64,000 nt of DNA from assembly GCA_026874595.1 (NCBI GenBank), contig CM049306.1:96403642-96467641 (forward strand). The letters run 5' to 3'. Shown piece after piece: positions 1 through 12,590 of the stretch (the stretch's first letter is position 1; the number at the start of each line of letters is the position of its first letter). A model generated the notes under the pieces. It saw only the letters and a list, made by a program, of their open reading frames with translations, did no database searches and had not been told where the DNA came from. The position numbers and the translations under genes are program-made. The DNA comes from Sipunculus nudus. Its lineage: Eukaryota > Annelida > Sipuncula > Golfingiida > Sipunculidae.

Positions 1-658
1 TGCCTTACACACAACTTGCCCTGGCCATTCAATATAGGCATCAGTGCATGTTATCAAATCTAATTGGATTTTCATAGCAGGTGTAATGATAGCAGTATTT
101 TTTATTCTGAGGTATTTAATTATAGACTTCATTATAAATTATATTTGAGTGACAGAAATAGCTTTGAAATCCTGATGCTCTTTCTCAAGAAAATGAAAAT
201 TATTGATTGGTAAAGGAGTGGTAAAGTGCATTTGACAGAGGATAAAGACTGTTGGTTGTTTTTGATAAGAGGAAGATTTCTTTGTAACCTTTAACTTAAT
301 TGGTGTTTTTGTTAACCAAGAATTAAAGATGACTTTGTCAAAAACAAAGAAAATTAAACAAAACACAAAGTATTTTTATTTTATTTCCAGCAACATGCTA
401 ACCTCAGAAAATCCAAAGGCATCAAATGTTTTCTGTTCAGGACTACTTGAATTGATGTGCCAAATAACTAAAATATTTGAAAATTTTTTGTTTTACAAAC
501 ACATAAACAAGTATTTACAAGTTGTAAGCATGTAAGACTCATGGAATGTGGATGGCCATGAAATTCCAGATAATGTAGGTTGAATTTCCAAATAAAATCT
601 CTACAGAGAGTGCTCTCAGTCCTAGAAAATAATAGATTGTGAAGCTGTGGGTGTATAA

Positions 659-781
659 TGCAGTTCCTGTAAACTGTAGTTCATCTTAACTCTAGTTCTT
701 GTAAACTGTGGTTCCTTTAAACTGTACTGGTAGTTACTGTAAACTCTAGATCCTGTAAACTCTTGTTCCTGTAAACTGTAA
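659..781. repeat. Degenerate ~20 bp minisatellite
   Basis: About six or seven diverged copies of a unit close to 'gttcctgtaaactgt' follow one another. They create a meaningless repetitive open frame on the minus strand. Confidence 0.7.
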
Positions 782-1505
782 GTGCCATTTTGTGAACAGA
801 CAAACATCCCAACAATGCTACAGACCTTGTATGAATGAAATATTAGTGAAATTACTAAATGCATGTTTAGCTTTAAATTATTTCCACAAGATGATCAGTT
901 GGTTATTATTATTAAATGGATAATTTAAAAGGATAGACTGATTAATGATTATTCCAGCATTACTTATTTTTTAATGAATTGAAATGAAGTATGAAGGCTT
1001 TGAATCAATTGTAAAATATTGACCTTTGAATTACAGTGTTTCTATCATTTTTACAGCAATAATAGTAAACATTAATTAACTGGATTAATGTAGTTTTTAC
1101 TCACAACCCCAGTAAATCAATCTGCCCTTTCTGTTTATCATTCTGTTAAGAGCCTTTGAAATTAAAGTCAACATTTAATTATTAATCATTTAAAGTAAAA
1201 ATGAACTACTAAAATCTTAAATCAGTTACTTAGCATGCCTCATGACTCAGTCTTGTTGATTTTGAGTTTATGATACATTTCTGTCCACATCAGGTTATGA
1301 TCACAATTCCCACCAGCTTGAATTCCAATTACATTCATGACTGGACAGATTTATCCCAGTATCAGCCAGGGGCTATAAACACATGCATAAAGCAGTCATC
1401 TGCACATGGGATTTGGGTGGCATGGTGGCAAGCTGTCAGTTTGGAGGATAGAATGATATAAAATGTGTCAACCTTCATAAATAGCGATTTTTCTACATCG
1501 CTTAC

Positions 1506-1612
1506 ATACATCCCTGGAAGCTTGTACCGACAGGTGTGACACAGGAATACATCAACCTCTGGAAATCTCAGAAACACCCTTTTTGCAATCTCCCTTAATG
1601 CATTCATTGATA
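1506..1612 (-). CDS. Weak candidate internal coding exon, unknown protein
   Basis: On the minus strand an open segment of about 35 residues (including RVFLRFPEVDVF) is bounded by a plausible acceptor (TTTGCACAG, ending at 1613) and a plausible donor (GTAAGC, starting at 1505). It keeps several CpGs in an otherwise CpG-poor stretch. I do not recognise the family and no partner exons were found nearby. It could be chance, or a relic of an old exon; the call rests only on splice signals and an open frame. Confidence 0.2.
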
Positions 1613-2281
1613 CTGTGCAAATTAAATGTTATCTGTCTATCTAATGTTTTCTTCATGGAATTTCATCTTGTTCTGGTTGTTTGGACATCAGTATCAATAT
1701 ACCCATACAGAGCAATCTAGACAGGTACTTAATGTTACTCAGATAAGACTTTGCTGGTTGAATTATCTTGGATTTTCTTGACAGGAATGTGGGCTGGTTT
1801 ACTTAGCTATCTTAGATCAGGGCTTTCAAGAATGCAGGGGTAAGCATCTCTGATGCCCACAGTCTCTTACAAATGCATAGTTCTTAAGGTCCAAGCGTCC
1901 AATGGGACGCGCTAATTTCTGGCTTCAGGACCTTGAGCAGTCATTGACCATTACCGGCTGTCTCAAATGAACCCAGCAGTGTTGTGAAAACTGATAACTC
2001 AGGCTTACATTTCTCTATAAGCATACATTCTTATAATGACATGATTTCTATTCATATAATGATACAATCATCACATAAAATACGAAAAAGATTCAATTTT
2101 TACAAAACTCATCAAACTTGGACACATATATCATCTTCCATTGGGACTGTCTAATCTCAGATGGGACTCCCCAAATTTATGCCAAGTGTCGTAGACTCTT
2201 CAGATTTTCTTCCTATTGAAAGCCCTGTTAGATGTTATACTATGTGATGCTTTATTTTACTCAGACATTCATGAAAAGACT

Positions 2282-2640
2282 TATGTATTTGTTAAGTTAT
2301 CTCAGTTATTTGTGACAAGACTTTGCTGGTTTAGTTATCTCAGATATTCAAGACAATACTGGTTTTGCTGGTTGAGTCATCTCAGATATTCAAGACAATA
2401 TTGTTTGCTGGTTTAGTTATCTCAGATATCTGTGACAGTACTGTGTTCTGCTTTAGTTATCTTTGATATTTGCAACAGGATTTGTGTTGGCTGTCTAAAA
2501 CATTTTTGACAGAATTGTGTTCTGGTTATGTTAGATTTTCATGGCAAAACTCTGCTTGTTGAGATATCTCATATATTTATTGCAGAATTTTGTGACTCCA
2601 TCATCTCAGATAAATTTTGGTATGGTTGTTTAGTAATCTT
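2282..2640. repeat. Degenerate ~45 bp tandem repeat
   Basis: Diverged units around 'ctggtttagttatctcagat' followed by 'attcaagacaatattg' repeat about eight times. Related units lie further left at about 1738-1830, so the array was once longer or was interrupted. Confidence 0.7.
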
Positions 2641-4074
2641 TAAAAATTAATTATTACAATGGATATGCGTATTCCACTTTGGAAGTAAAGGTACCTTGTC
2701 TAACATGACCTATTTTTGGGTCAGCTGACTATTGATCCGTAAAATATGGTAGGTATGTAAACATGCTGATAACTAGTAGTATGGATCGTTATGTTAGTAC
2801 TCTGCACAGATACACATCATATATCACAACAGATCAGAAAGCTCTGTGTGTTTAGTGTGATACACACAAATGGAAAAATACCAACCTGCAAGATAAATTT
2901 CTAACACCTGAAATTATCAGACTTCAGGTATTGATTTCTGATAACACATGATGCTTTTAGTTTGTGATGAGTGACTCAGCATGCATGGTTCACCAATAGT
3001 GTGTAGGCTTAATATCCTATGTTGACCCCAGTATGATGGAGTGCGCAAGGCCATGACCTGATGAGGCCAAACAATACTGATTTATGATTGGCGTATTCAT
3101 GTCCCAGCTGCCACATCTGTTTGATTAAAATTTAAATAGAAGCTGAGCAACACTTAATATGCTGGCTCAGAGACCAGCAGATAAATAATGACCTTGACTC
3201 AGAGACCTGCAGATAAATAACAGCCTCTGGTAAGAGCAGGTGTTGATGACAGGCTGTAAGAGACAGTGCTTATCTCACCTGATTAGGTCTAGCAGCACTT
3301 TTGCCCCTCTTACCTTAGACAGTCTACTTCAGTGGCAGTGTGGCACCACACGCCTTGGTAAAAATGTCCCTCAAATTCAGGATGAGGAAAAGTTATTGCA
3401 ATTTTTGACCTGGCTGTACCACTTGATAACTTTGTGTCATTTCAGTTAAACCATACCAAATATTTTGTTGCCTGTCTATACAACAGTCTGGGGAAAAGAT
3501 TCTTTTATAAATCAGTATGACTCATGAGGTTTGTGATTGACATCAAAGTTTTGCAAGGTGCAGTGAATAATGGGGGAATTCTTCCTTTGTTTTATACTTT
3601 TACATTTTCTTTTGTATTAATTCCTGACTCATAGGCTAATAGCAAGATTACCAGCTGTGAGTTACAATTTCCTTGTAAAAGCATAAATTCCCATTGCAGT
3701 GCTTTTATTAGAATGACTAGTCTTATGACTCTAACTAGGCCCTATCAAACTAATCAGATGTTTCTAGTCGACTGAGTGGACTATGTTGATTGTGCACTGT
3801 CCACATTTGCTGTACACTGTGTATACTTCATATTGTGTTTGATGTCAAATATTCTTTGAACTTAAGTCATTCTTGAACTTAATGTCCAAGAAAACAGGGT
3901 TACCTGTGCATTTGCTTACGTTTTTATAATGGAAATATTTCTAGAAACTTCACATTTTCTGCTGAATTGTCTGATAAAAAATCAGTATCATATAGCTCTT
4001 TTCACATTTAGTTACCTTTTCCCTCTGTGGTTTAAGGTCCTACCTGTAAAAATATCATGATTTTGACACTGACC

Positions 4075-4895
4075 AAGGCGATTACAGACTGGAGTATCAA
4101 GTGAGAGTCTGGCCATGTCGAATGTTGCTGACGGGGTGTCATAAAACTCGCTGCTCAAAGGCACACAGAGATGCCGCTGATAAGCCCGGCACTAATTGAC
4201 ACAGCACGAGAGACCCCCCTTTGGTGTGATTTCGGAGCATCTCGTTAATTCCCAGCTGTGGTAAACATGGGCGATAATACGAGTACTACGCCGTCAGTGA
4301 CAGAGCGAGCAATGGCTCACTGTTATCCATCAATTTGAAAGTCATCCATTCATAAACGTCAAAATATTTAGTTATCGACGGAATACTATAAAACAAGGCT
4401 AATTATTAATATATGTCAGAAGTGTGGGAACTGATGTAAATTTTTATAATTCCGAAATTATTAAGTAAAAGTAAGGTTTACTTTTACCAGTCGTCCGTCA
4501 TGAATCATAGCAGAAGTTGATGCAGAGTGACCGTATCTATCCCAAAATCAATCCAGTTATTTCTCAACACGAGATCTGTCTAGATATATTTGTAACGCAT
4601 AATTCTTGACAAAACAAACCATTTGCACATTCATAATTCCGGTCAGTGTTATTCCAGTGATATACCGCTCAGTTACTGGATATATCGCTCTCCGCTACAG
4701 CGAGCTACAGAGGACGGCAGAAGTAACATCTAGCAAACTCTCTTTACCAAAGGCTGTGCCGCGGCTGCGCCTGCACTGCGGCACATTAGGCGCACAATAG
4801 AGTTAATAGGCTTATGAGGTCTTAATTGCAATTAGCGCATGACTGACACTTGAGGCTTCTGACAGTTGATACTCCAGTCTGTAATCTCCTTGCTC
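4075..4895. mobile_element. CpG-rich block bounded by ~30 bp inverted repeats (possible non-autonomous DNA transposon)
   Basis: The left end (about 4075-4104) and the reverse complement of the right end (about 4866-4895) match at about 28 of 30 positions, including the run gattacagactggagtatc. The ~760 bp between them is visibly richer in CpG than the flanks and contains a GC-rich patch near 4753-4792. There is no transposase frame, and the flanks show no clean target-site duplication. The ends and size fit a non-autonomous DNA transposon. The alternative is a CpG-island-like promoter region (perhaps for the plus-strand gene at 9 kb) that happens to lie between inverted repeats. Confidence 0.5.
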
Positions 4896-6599
4896 TGACT
4901 TGTAAGTGTTGTTGATGATAGGAGCATGCATCAGTTACGCTGGCCCACTCAGGCTGCATATTATCCAGTTTCAATTGATGTGTGTGAACTTATCTAGTTT
5001 CACTTGATCATTGTGAACTATTTAGTTTCACTGGATTAGTGTGAATTCTTGAGCTTCATTTGATAATAAATAATTGATTGTGAATATGGTCACTAATTAG
5101 GACACACCGTATCTTATGTTTCAGGAGCAATCCCTGGATGATGTATTTGATGTACTCTGGAAAATATTACATTTCACAGTGTCAGAGAACATAAAGAATG
5201 TCTGACCACTTAGCTGAAATGTGCAACATAGTGTTAATTTCACTCCATTTCAAGGAGTCACAGGTGATCATTTCACCATATGCTTTCTATTACAGTACTA
5301 ATTCCTTCATGTACAGTACACTATAATAATCTATTTGTATGTTTTTTTTTGGAGTGGAGAAAGACCTAATCAAACAGTATTAAACAAGAGGAAAACAGAA
5401 CCCCCCCCCCCCTTCCACTTACATCATTTCTTCATATATCACTGATAAATGCAGTAGAACACAATGTTATACAAAAAGACATGGTTGATTGTATTTCTCA
5501 CATCATTTCTTATTTAAAAAAGGAAGACAACAATTTATTTTCTCTTAAAACTAAATAAAGGAAAGAATAAAACACATATACTGTATTTATCATATATAAA
5601 TAAATAAAAAAAAACATGAGAAATGTAATTTAATGTATTTGCTCCTGTCCAGGTAAAAAAAAATTGTTATTAACTGTTGTTTATATAGTTCACTTTGTGA
5701 ACTTTTTCCATTGGGCAGTGTCAACTGTCCATTTTCTATTACCAAATATCTCAATTGATGATGCAACATGAAAACTCATCATGAATTTTTGCAGACATTT
5801 TGGCAACTGCCTGCCTCCACTGAGCCCAATGCACCTGACTCAAGATATGTTTGATATATCAGTTTGAAATTTTGGCCTGTCCATGCATCTTTGATGGCAT
5901 TTTCGTACACAAGACTGGTGTCTCCACCTTCAATGTCTTTTGCACAGTGTATGTCATTGCATATTTCTCAGGAGGGATTTGATATATCAGCCTGAAATTG
6001 TGCATATCTATACATATCAGATAGCTTTGTTGTATAAAAGATTAGTGGTGCCACCTACAATAATTTTTGCAAGGGTATGTCCCTGCTTATTTTTCAGTAG
6101 GGATTTAATATGTCAGCCTGAAATTGGGCATATGTATACATACTTGTTTTTAAAATGTTTAGTACGTGCATGGTACTTACAAAGAATTGGTTACGCATGT
6201 TATCATGAAAGCTTTATACCTAATGTATATCCCATTGTACAGGTTCGGATTAGGCCTGTAGGCCTTGTTTTATGAATGCTTAGTCCTGGATTTACTCTGT
6301 TTACTTCAGGTCACAAGGTGACTCTTGCTTTGAGTTCATAATGCCTTCCAGGTACATGTGCATTAACTGACAACTAAAGGATGTTCTGCTGGGATGAGAT
6401 TCTTACCTTACACTTGTCTGCTTGTTAGTGTCACTGGATGGTTTCAGATTACCGGTACTTTCATCTAAAGTTCCTTCACCCAACATGCCCTCCTTCAGTA
6501 CAAGTGACAGTAATTCAATGATGGTCATATCAGTGACATATTATTGGCATATATTAACACCAGGGTAATGTCCATCTTTACATTAACCTCACCTCACTA
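4896..6599. other. Non-coding stretch
   Basis: No gene is visible. It contains a 12-base C run (5401-5412), A/T-rich low-complexity sequence around 5510-5660 and the 128 bp repeat listed separately. Confidence 0.6.
5853..6150. repeat. ~128 bp tandem repeat, about 2.5 copies
   Basis: Related blocks begin at 5853, 5981 and 6107, each starting near 'gatatatcagcctgaaatt'. The units carry 'gtggtgccacct', a word that recurs in the larger repeat array at 30155-31110, so the two arrays may derive from one dispersed family. Confidence 0.6.
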
Positions 6600-6784
6600 C
6601 TCGGGTAGGACATAGCCTAGTGGTTAATGGTTTGAACTTCACAGCTGAAGGTCCCTGGTTTTGAACCCTGTTGGTGCCTCAATGGTGTAATCTTGTTGAA
6701 CCTCAGAGATTCCCTCTAATGTCTTAATGACAGGTTATGACTTATGGATTATTCCTTACCCTGAGCCTGTAAAACAAAAAAAAT
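6600..6784 (+). mobile_element. tRNA-derived SINE
   Basis: A tRNA-like head has an A-box-like segment (atagcctagtgg, 6612-6623) and a B-box-like segment (ggttttgaacc, 6657-6667) at about the spacing of a tRNA gene. A short body and an A-rich tail (about 6771-6784) follow. The head does not fold as a complete tRNA, because the acceptor stem is not matched. This fits a SINE copy rather than a functional tRNA gene. Confidence 0.6.
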
Positions 6785-9056
6785 CCAGAAGGCTTAATCA
6801 TAACATTTCATTCTTATCGTATGGATACCTTCATCCTCATTCAATAGACAGTGACACCAACAGGCCATGGACCTATCCTTAAAAAAGTAGTAGAATATAA
6901 TCAACGTTGCCCCTGTGTCTGAATTAGTGAGATGGAACTTTAAGCTACATCTGAGGAATAACTTTGGAGGTGCTGGTGACATTTAAATGTCATCGCTTAA
7001 GGTATGTCTCCCCTCCCATGAGGGGAGTCATGTAGTGTTTGGTCTGTTGTTATTGTCTGTAGTCATCATATATGTCATTTCTTGTGAATGGGATAACTTT
7101 TGAACCATTCAGTATATTTTTTCATGAAATTTGAAATTTGAATTGTGTCTACCTAAAATGTCAGAAGTGTTTGAAAATTGATGACCATGACCTTTATCTT
7201 CAAGGTTAAATGAGTCAAAACAGAATTGTTGTATTTTTGTGCCATATAATGATAAGAACCATTAGGTCATCCCTATCAAGCACAAGATAGTTATCATAAA
7301 TTGACACAAAGTTTCAGTTTTAAAAAGTAATATCCATTTTGATCAATCTTTAAAAAGACTTGCAACTGCTTTGAAATAGGATTATAGAAGGTAGAACCAA
7401 AGGTGATGATTTCTGTAGGAATAAATTCCTAATGTGAAGCTTCAGGATATTACCTTTTGTTAGGGTCAGGGTTTTACCTTTTGTTAGGGTCAGGGTTAAT
7501 CTTTCGTTAGGGTCAGGGTTTTACTTGTTATGATAATACCTGTTGTTGTGGTTGTAACTCTTCTTGACTTACTGCTGCAAACTACAAACATCTGATATCA
7601 TATTGTTTGTGGAACTCTACTTGGATAACTGATGCCAAACTGTAAACAGTTGATGTCATATTGCCTGTATGTTCCTTAGCGGAAGTTACACACACAGTCT
7701 CACTGCAGTTAAACACTTCCAGATCTCCTTCCTTTTTAACCACTGCTTTGTGGAGTAAGGTTTTCTGGATCTTACCACCAGGGCTGGCACGGAGAAGAGA
7801 ATTTGAAAAACACCAGTGTGTGAGGAAGGTATATTGCCTGTCACCCTTCTCAGTTAACTGGTGCCAAACTATAAACATGTGATATCTTAATGCATGTAAC
7901 TTTTTCAGTTAAAATGCTGATAATTTTTTTGGGTTAAATGGTGTGAAACCATGTACATCTGGTGTCATAATGCATGTCACTGATTGTCAGTTGATTGTAA
8001 TAACAGTCAAAGTAAAAGATGCTCAAATTGTCTGAATACATAAAAAATAATGTTATTGGTGTTTACTATGTGTGAGCTTGTTGAATTTGAAGATATAGTT
8101 GATGATGCTGAAGGTGTCAGAATTGGATAAAAACTAATGGTAGTTTTCAAAGTGTTTATTGAGTGCAGACCCACTGTGTGGGAGCTGCAGTGGCTGTCTG
8201 TGTTAAGTGAAGTTCATGAATATTGATAAGTTTTAGCCTAGCACCACTCATTGATTTTGTAGCAGTTGGGGCAGCCATGGAGTTGATTTATTCAGGTCAG
8301 CTACACGTGCATTAGGACCGCATTAGTAGCTTGTATTCCTCCTGGCTGTGTTGCTGTGTGTACCTGCACACTTGAATGTCCCAGGAACTGATAATCTGCC
8401 ATGTTATGTGCTGGATTCAGTAGATGACTTTGTGCTAACAGCGTGCCAGTCAGCAATACTTGACTAGACCAGTCAGCCAGTGGGGCATACTGTGAGTAGA
8501 TAGGACACATGGATCTTTCTTTACAAAAGAAATAGTCTGTCTACCAGGGAATGCAGCGCGGACTAGTCCGCTGGCACGGTGCTGTTACCAGCTGACAAGC
8601 CAGTCTGGACCAAGCCTTAACATTAGACTATTCTGGACCAAGAAGAGATTTTCATGTACAGAGGAAGTCAAACTGATTGCTGAATAATTACTGGTCTATC
8701 TGACACAGGATGCTGTAACTGTAATGGTGTTACATCAGTGCTATGTGAGCATGATACCAAAAGCAGACACAGCCATATAGCGTGATATAAGCAGTATGAA
8801 ATTATTGGAGATGAGGCTTCAAGCTATGCTGCCAGTGTGTGTTGTGAACACAGAACCTAACCAAGCAGTTTATCAGAAGACAGTAAGTGAAATATATTAG
8901 ACACTGCCGTGGCCAGCAAAGTGGGACAGCAGTGCATTCTGATTTGTTATTGGTACTCAACATGACCGTACGCAGCTTGTGAGTGGTTAGAAATTAAAAA
9001 GGATTTCTTTGGCCTGCATCCTGAGATGTGTTTCATCTCTTATTTTGTGTCCTCAG
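6785..9056. other. Non-coding stretch, upstream of the 9 kb gene
   Basis: No coding exon is recognised. A 24 bp repeat lies at 7451-7524. Around 7070-7200 there is wording (a 'gataacttttgaaccattca' type phrase) that looks like a dispersed repeat. Non-coding first exons and introns of the 9 kb gene may lie here but could not be delimited. Confidence 0.5.
7451..7524. repeat. 24 bp tandem repeat, 3 copies
   Basis: Three near-identical units each contain 'gttagggtcagggttt'. The internal TTAGGG resembles the animal telomere hexamer, but it is embedded in a longer unit and is not a telomeric array. Confidence 0.8.
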
Positions 9057-9205
9057 GCTGTTTATTGAACTGAATGTTTATGAGTGGTGGTATCATGGGA
9101 CCGGATTTTTAAAGGATCAACTTAAGACACCCTACCATGGTTGGTATTATTTGATCCTAGAGGGGAGTATACCAAGACGGGAGAGGTTTTGTTATTACTT
9201 TGAGA
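9057..9205 (+). other. 5' untranslated part of the membrane-protein exon, with splice acceptor
   Basis: A good acceptor (pyrimidine-rich tract ending cctcag, AG at 9055-9056) precedes this stretch. It contains an in-frame TAG at 9158-9160, which rules out extending the downstream reading frame further upstream and supports the ATG at 9206. Upstream non-coding exons are therefore expected. Confidence 0.6.
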
Positions 9206-10330
9206 ATGGTGAACGTCAACGTGGATCAGTATTCAAACATGGAAAATGATACAATGGTAATAAATGCCTACAGTAACATGACACATACCTATGGTCCCCC
9301 GAGGACTATCTATGGGATACCAATTGAGACATTCTCGTATATTTTCCTTATCATCGGAGGGGTGGCTCCAGTGGCTTTTATCATGATCTTTATTATCGTC
9401 AGTCGATGTTACCGCTGGAGGAGATCAAAACGTCGTCAAAGTTATGGTGCTCATGTAACAGCAATAGAGGAGTTTGAGAAAGTCGAGCCACAGCCTGGAC
9501 AAGGTAAAGCTATGAACAATAATGATTCAAGTAAAAATAACAACAACCAGCGATTCCAGCGTAACCTGTATATGTCTTACGGCACGGACATGTCTAGGGC
9601 TCCTCTAGTGTTAATGCCTGTACAGTCTTCCCCAGCCAAAGATTCTCCGGCTCCCCCGGGAAATACAGACACTGTCAGAAGTGACTCTAATCCTAATGTG
9701 TATTTCAAACGACCAGTAGGTACAAAGGCTGTGGCTTTCCTGCCGCAGCAAGGCAGACAGTCTGAGACATATGCCGAGAGTAAAATTTTTAGTCCTGGCC
9801 ACAGTTCCCATAAAGACATTACCACGGTAGGATTTGAACCTGAACTAGCACCCAGTGTTGAAGTAGAAGAAGGGGATCGCAACCCACCAGTAACTCAGCG
9901 TACTGTCAGTGTTAACAGTGAGGAAGCACGAGCTTTAGCATGTTTTGATCAGATTTATGAGGATTACGACAGTAGACCGGATGACCCCAATGGTGATGGT
10001 GCTTCGGAACATTCAGTCACTCAGGGAGGGATCAGTCCACCAGAAGAGGTTAAAACAGCTTCCACCAAGGCTGATACAGGAGCCGACTTGTCAGCTGCTG
10101 AGACCACGCAATCAACAGCAGCAGGATACAGCAATGATGGCTACATCAGCGAAGGCAAGACAGAGATGTTCCACTATGGTACCAGTCCTGGAACAGAACT
10201 TGGCAACAACAGTGTAATTACTGTGAATGGCACAATTGATGGTAGTAACAGTGATGGCCAGATGGAAGTAAAACCAGAAAAAGACTTGAATAAATCTAAG
10301 TTTATTAATCCTGCATATTCCCCTGACTGA
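9206..10330 (+). CDS. Single-pass membrane protein of unknown family (374 aa)
   Basis: The ATG at 9206 has A at -3 and G at +4 and is the first ATG after an in-frame stop at 9158. The protein has a short N-terminus with two N-glycosylation sequons (Asn14, Asn24), one hydrophobic segment at about residues 45-66, a basic stop-transfer cluster (RWRRSKRR, about 70-77) and a tail of about 300 residues. There is no cleavable signal peptide, so a signal-anchor topology with the N-terminus outside is inferred. The tail is rich in Ser, Thr, Asp, Asn and Gln, has acidic tyrosine stretches (IYEDYDS) that could be phosphorylated, ends NPAYSPD and looks disordered. I do not recognise the family. The layout suits a small adhesion or signalling receptor, but no extracellular domain is present, so function is open. 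The coding part is a single exon, probably the last exon of the gene. Confidence 0.8.
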   Translation: MVNVNVDQYSNMENDTMVINAYSNMTHTYGPPRTIYGIPIETFSYIFLIIGGVAPVAFIMIFIIVSRCYRWRRSKRRQSYGAHVTAIEEFEKVEPQPGQGKAMNNNDSSKNNNNQRFQRNLYMSYGTDMSRAPLVLMPVQSSPAKDSPAPPGNTDTVRSDSNPNVYFKRPVGTKAVAFLPQQGRQSETYAESKIFSPGHSSHKDITTVGFEPELAPSVEVEEGDRNPPVTQRTVSVNSEEARALACFDQIYEDYDSRPDDPNGDGASEHSVTQGGISPPEEVKTASTKADTGADLSAAETTQSTAAGYSNDGYISEGKTEMFHYGTSPGTELGNNSVITVNGTIDGSNSDGQMEVKPEKDLNKSKFINPAYSPD

Positions 10331-10552
10331 TAGCTTTCATTGTGAACAATGCCTTCTTGACTAAGCATTATTATCAAAATGTTTCTATATATTGATATCA
10401 GTATATACAAACATGTCTACCCCCACGTTATTTGCCTGTCATTGGTCACACGTTAAGGTACATAGCAAGGTTATCTTGGGAAGGTGCAATCTTGTTGGCT
10501 TTTTTTTGAGGGTTTTAAATTCTCAATATCTTGAAAGGTACATTATTTTAGA

Positions 10553-10558
10553 AATAAA
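10553..10558 (+). terminator. Candidate polyadenylation signal (AATAAA)
   Basis: The first canonical AATAAA downstream of the membrane-protein stop codon lies about 220 bases after it. It would give a short 3' UTR. Confidence 0.45.
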
Positions 10559-12349
10559 ATGTCTCTTTCACACAGATGGATAGTTATTTTTACTATAGCA
10601 TCAATGGCATTCCATGTACTTTATCCAAAAAGAGTCAAAATGAAAAAGACTGATATAATGAATGATGACATAAATTTTGTTACCAATCATTCAAAAAATT
10701 GATATTACAAGTAACAAATACAATCTTTCATATTATCCAACAAATGATACACAAGGATTTTCACTCATGCAGTGTTACCTTGGGTCCTTAGCTTATCGTG
10801 AAGAGATTTGTGCATATTTAAATATTTAAAATAATAATGGATACACTTGTGAGAAGAAGTCTCCATGGTATCACCATGAAAATGGAACCTCCATGAAATA
10901 CTGAATAATTGAAAATTATGAACATCTTACCCCCCAGATATGAAGACAACTACATTATATTTCCGGGCTACATACCCTTAATTGACCTATCCATGAACTC
11001 TATGTGACCTTAATCGCATGTTAATTCAATGAATAATCATAATTATTGGACTAACGAGCAACCAATCAGGTAACCATAGGCATTGTAAACCATCAATCAT
11101 CTGACAAGCACAAAATTTGCATGATTTAGTAGAGCTCTGCCAAACATAACATGTGCAGACTGTAACAGTATCTGTGTCGGCATGTTTTCATGGATATTTA
11201 TTATACAAAGGAGAGAGTATAAAATGTTCAATGCTATAGGTTACAGGCCTGTCAATACCTTACACATTATTCGTATGAGACAAATAATCCAAAATATAAC
11301 AAGACAGTTGATGACATCAGTCAATGTGATGTCATCAACTTTTGTGACATCATTATTGTCCTGAAAACAGCTTTTGCAACCAGGGCATGACAGACCAGTG
11401 TAGGAGCGTTTTGGGGGCTCATTATATTATTAGGTTAAAAGGTAAGTGTATATTGGCTGTGGTGGATAGGTTAATTGTACCATTCATCTTTCATATAACT
11501 GTTGGATATGGATATACTGTGATTCATTCATGATAAATGAATTCATGGACAAACATCTGCTTTCAGTTGTTTAAGCTAAAAGCCTTTTGGTGGGAGTCAT
11601 GTTATTGGTGTTGTGTGTCATTGAAGAATCATTCTGTAAGATTTAACAGTGTTTTCATCAGTATTCTTTGTTAAACACGGGAGTAACTCCATTAAATGGT
11701 CTGACATTTTTGTCTCAAAATTTGATTCTTCTAAAACATATATTATTCTTGACTGATAAAATTTCAGTTCATTTTGAAATGCAGTTTCCTCATTGTATTT
11801 ATTTTATATCCTCTATAGTTATAACAAGTGTTAAGTTATTGCAGATCTGCTGGTAACAAGTTCTGCTCGTTAAGAATTGACTACAGTCTAAATGTCATTT
11901 CAAATGTATTCCTCTTCATAAAGTAAAGTTTACCTGTTGTATATTAAACATACACTAACTTTGTATTTTATTTAACACGAGAATTTGAAAGTTTATCCAT
12001 TTTCTTTAATCAGCTAGACTAAACAGTGAAAACATGTTTTAGTGCTTCAACAGTTTTAAAGAATAGAAATTTAAGTCTTTCTAAAGATTGTGGATGTAAA
12101 TGACTGATGCTTCATAACTTCTGTGAAGTATGTGTCCATTACTGAAGTATCATGAGATAAGTAACAGGGTTACATTGATAACAGTCCCGGAAAAAATTAC
12201 ACTGAAATGTTATTGCTGTCAGGAAGAACACTTGTCAGAAGTATTAGATTTATATTGCAGACTGGCTCGATTTTCTTATGGATGTCATATGAAATCGGCT
12301 TGATCATTCGCACTCTATGGTAAATGGAATGTTGACAACAGAATACAAG

Positions 12350-12590
12350 GATATGCAATTTCAATAAAATATTTATTGTTAATGCAATAGAAAATACACT
12401 GTAATGTTGAATACAATATTTATGGGGACTTGAATACTGAATGCAATAGTTAATGGTAAATGCAGTGTAATATAAAATATATAGTAACTGCAGTGTTTAA
12501 TACAATATTTATGTCCTGCAATGTTGAATTCAATTCTTATGGTAACTGCAATATATTAAATGCAATATTTATGGTTATTATTACAGGAAT
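12350..12590. repeat. Degenerate short-unit repeat
   Basis: Variants of 'aatgcaatatttatggtaa' recur many times with variable spacing, giving a low-complexity AT-rich block. Confidence 0.55.

Larger units (their letters stand above)
1..4073. other. Non-coding AT-rich stretch
   Basis: No convincing gene was found apart from one weak candidate exon at 1506-1612. The stretch is CpG-poor and AT-rich, with two degenerate tandem repeats listed separately. Open frames here are short, and several rely on non-ATG starts. Confidence 0.6.

Noticed and set aside
7451-7524. Interstitial telomere repeat
   Set aside because: TTAGGG occurs once per 24 bp unit, not as a continuous hexamer array.
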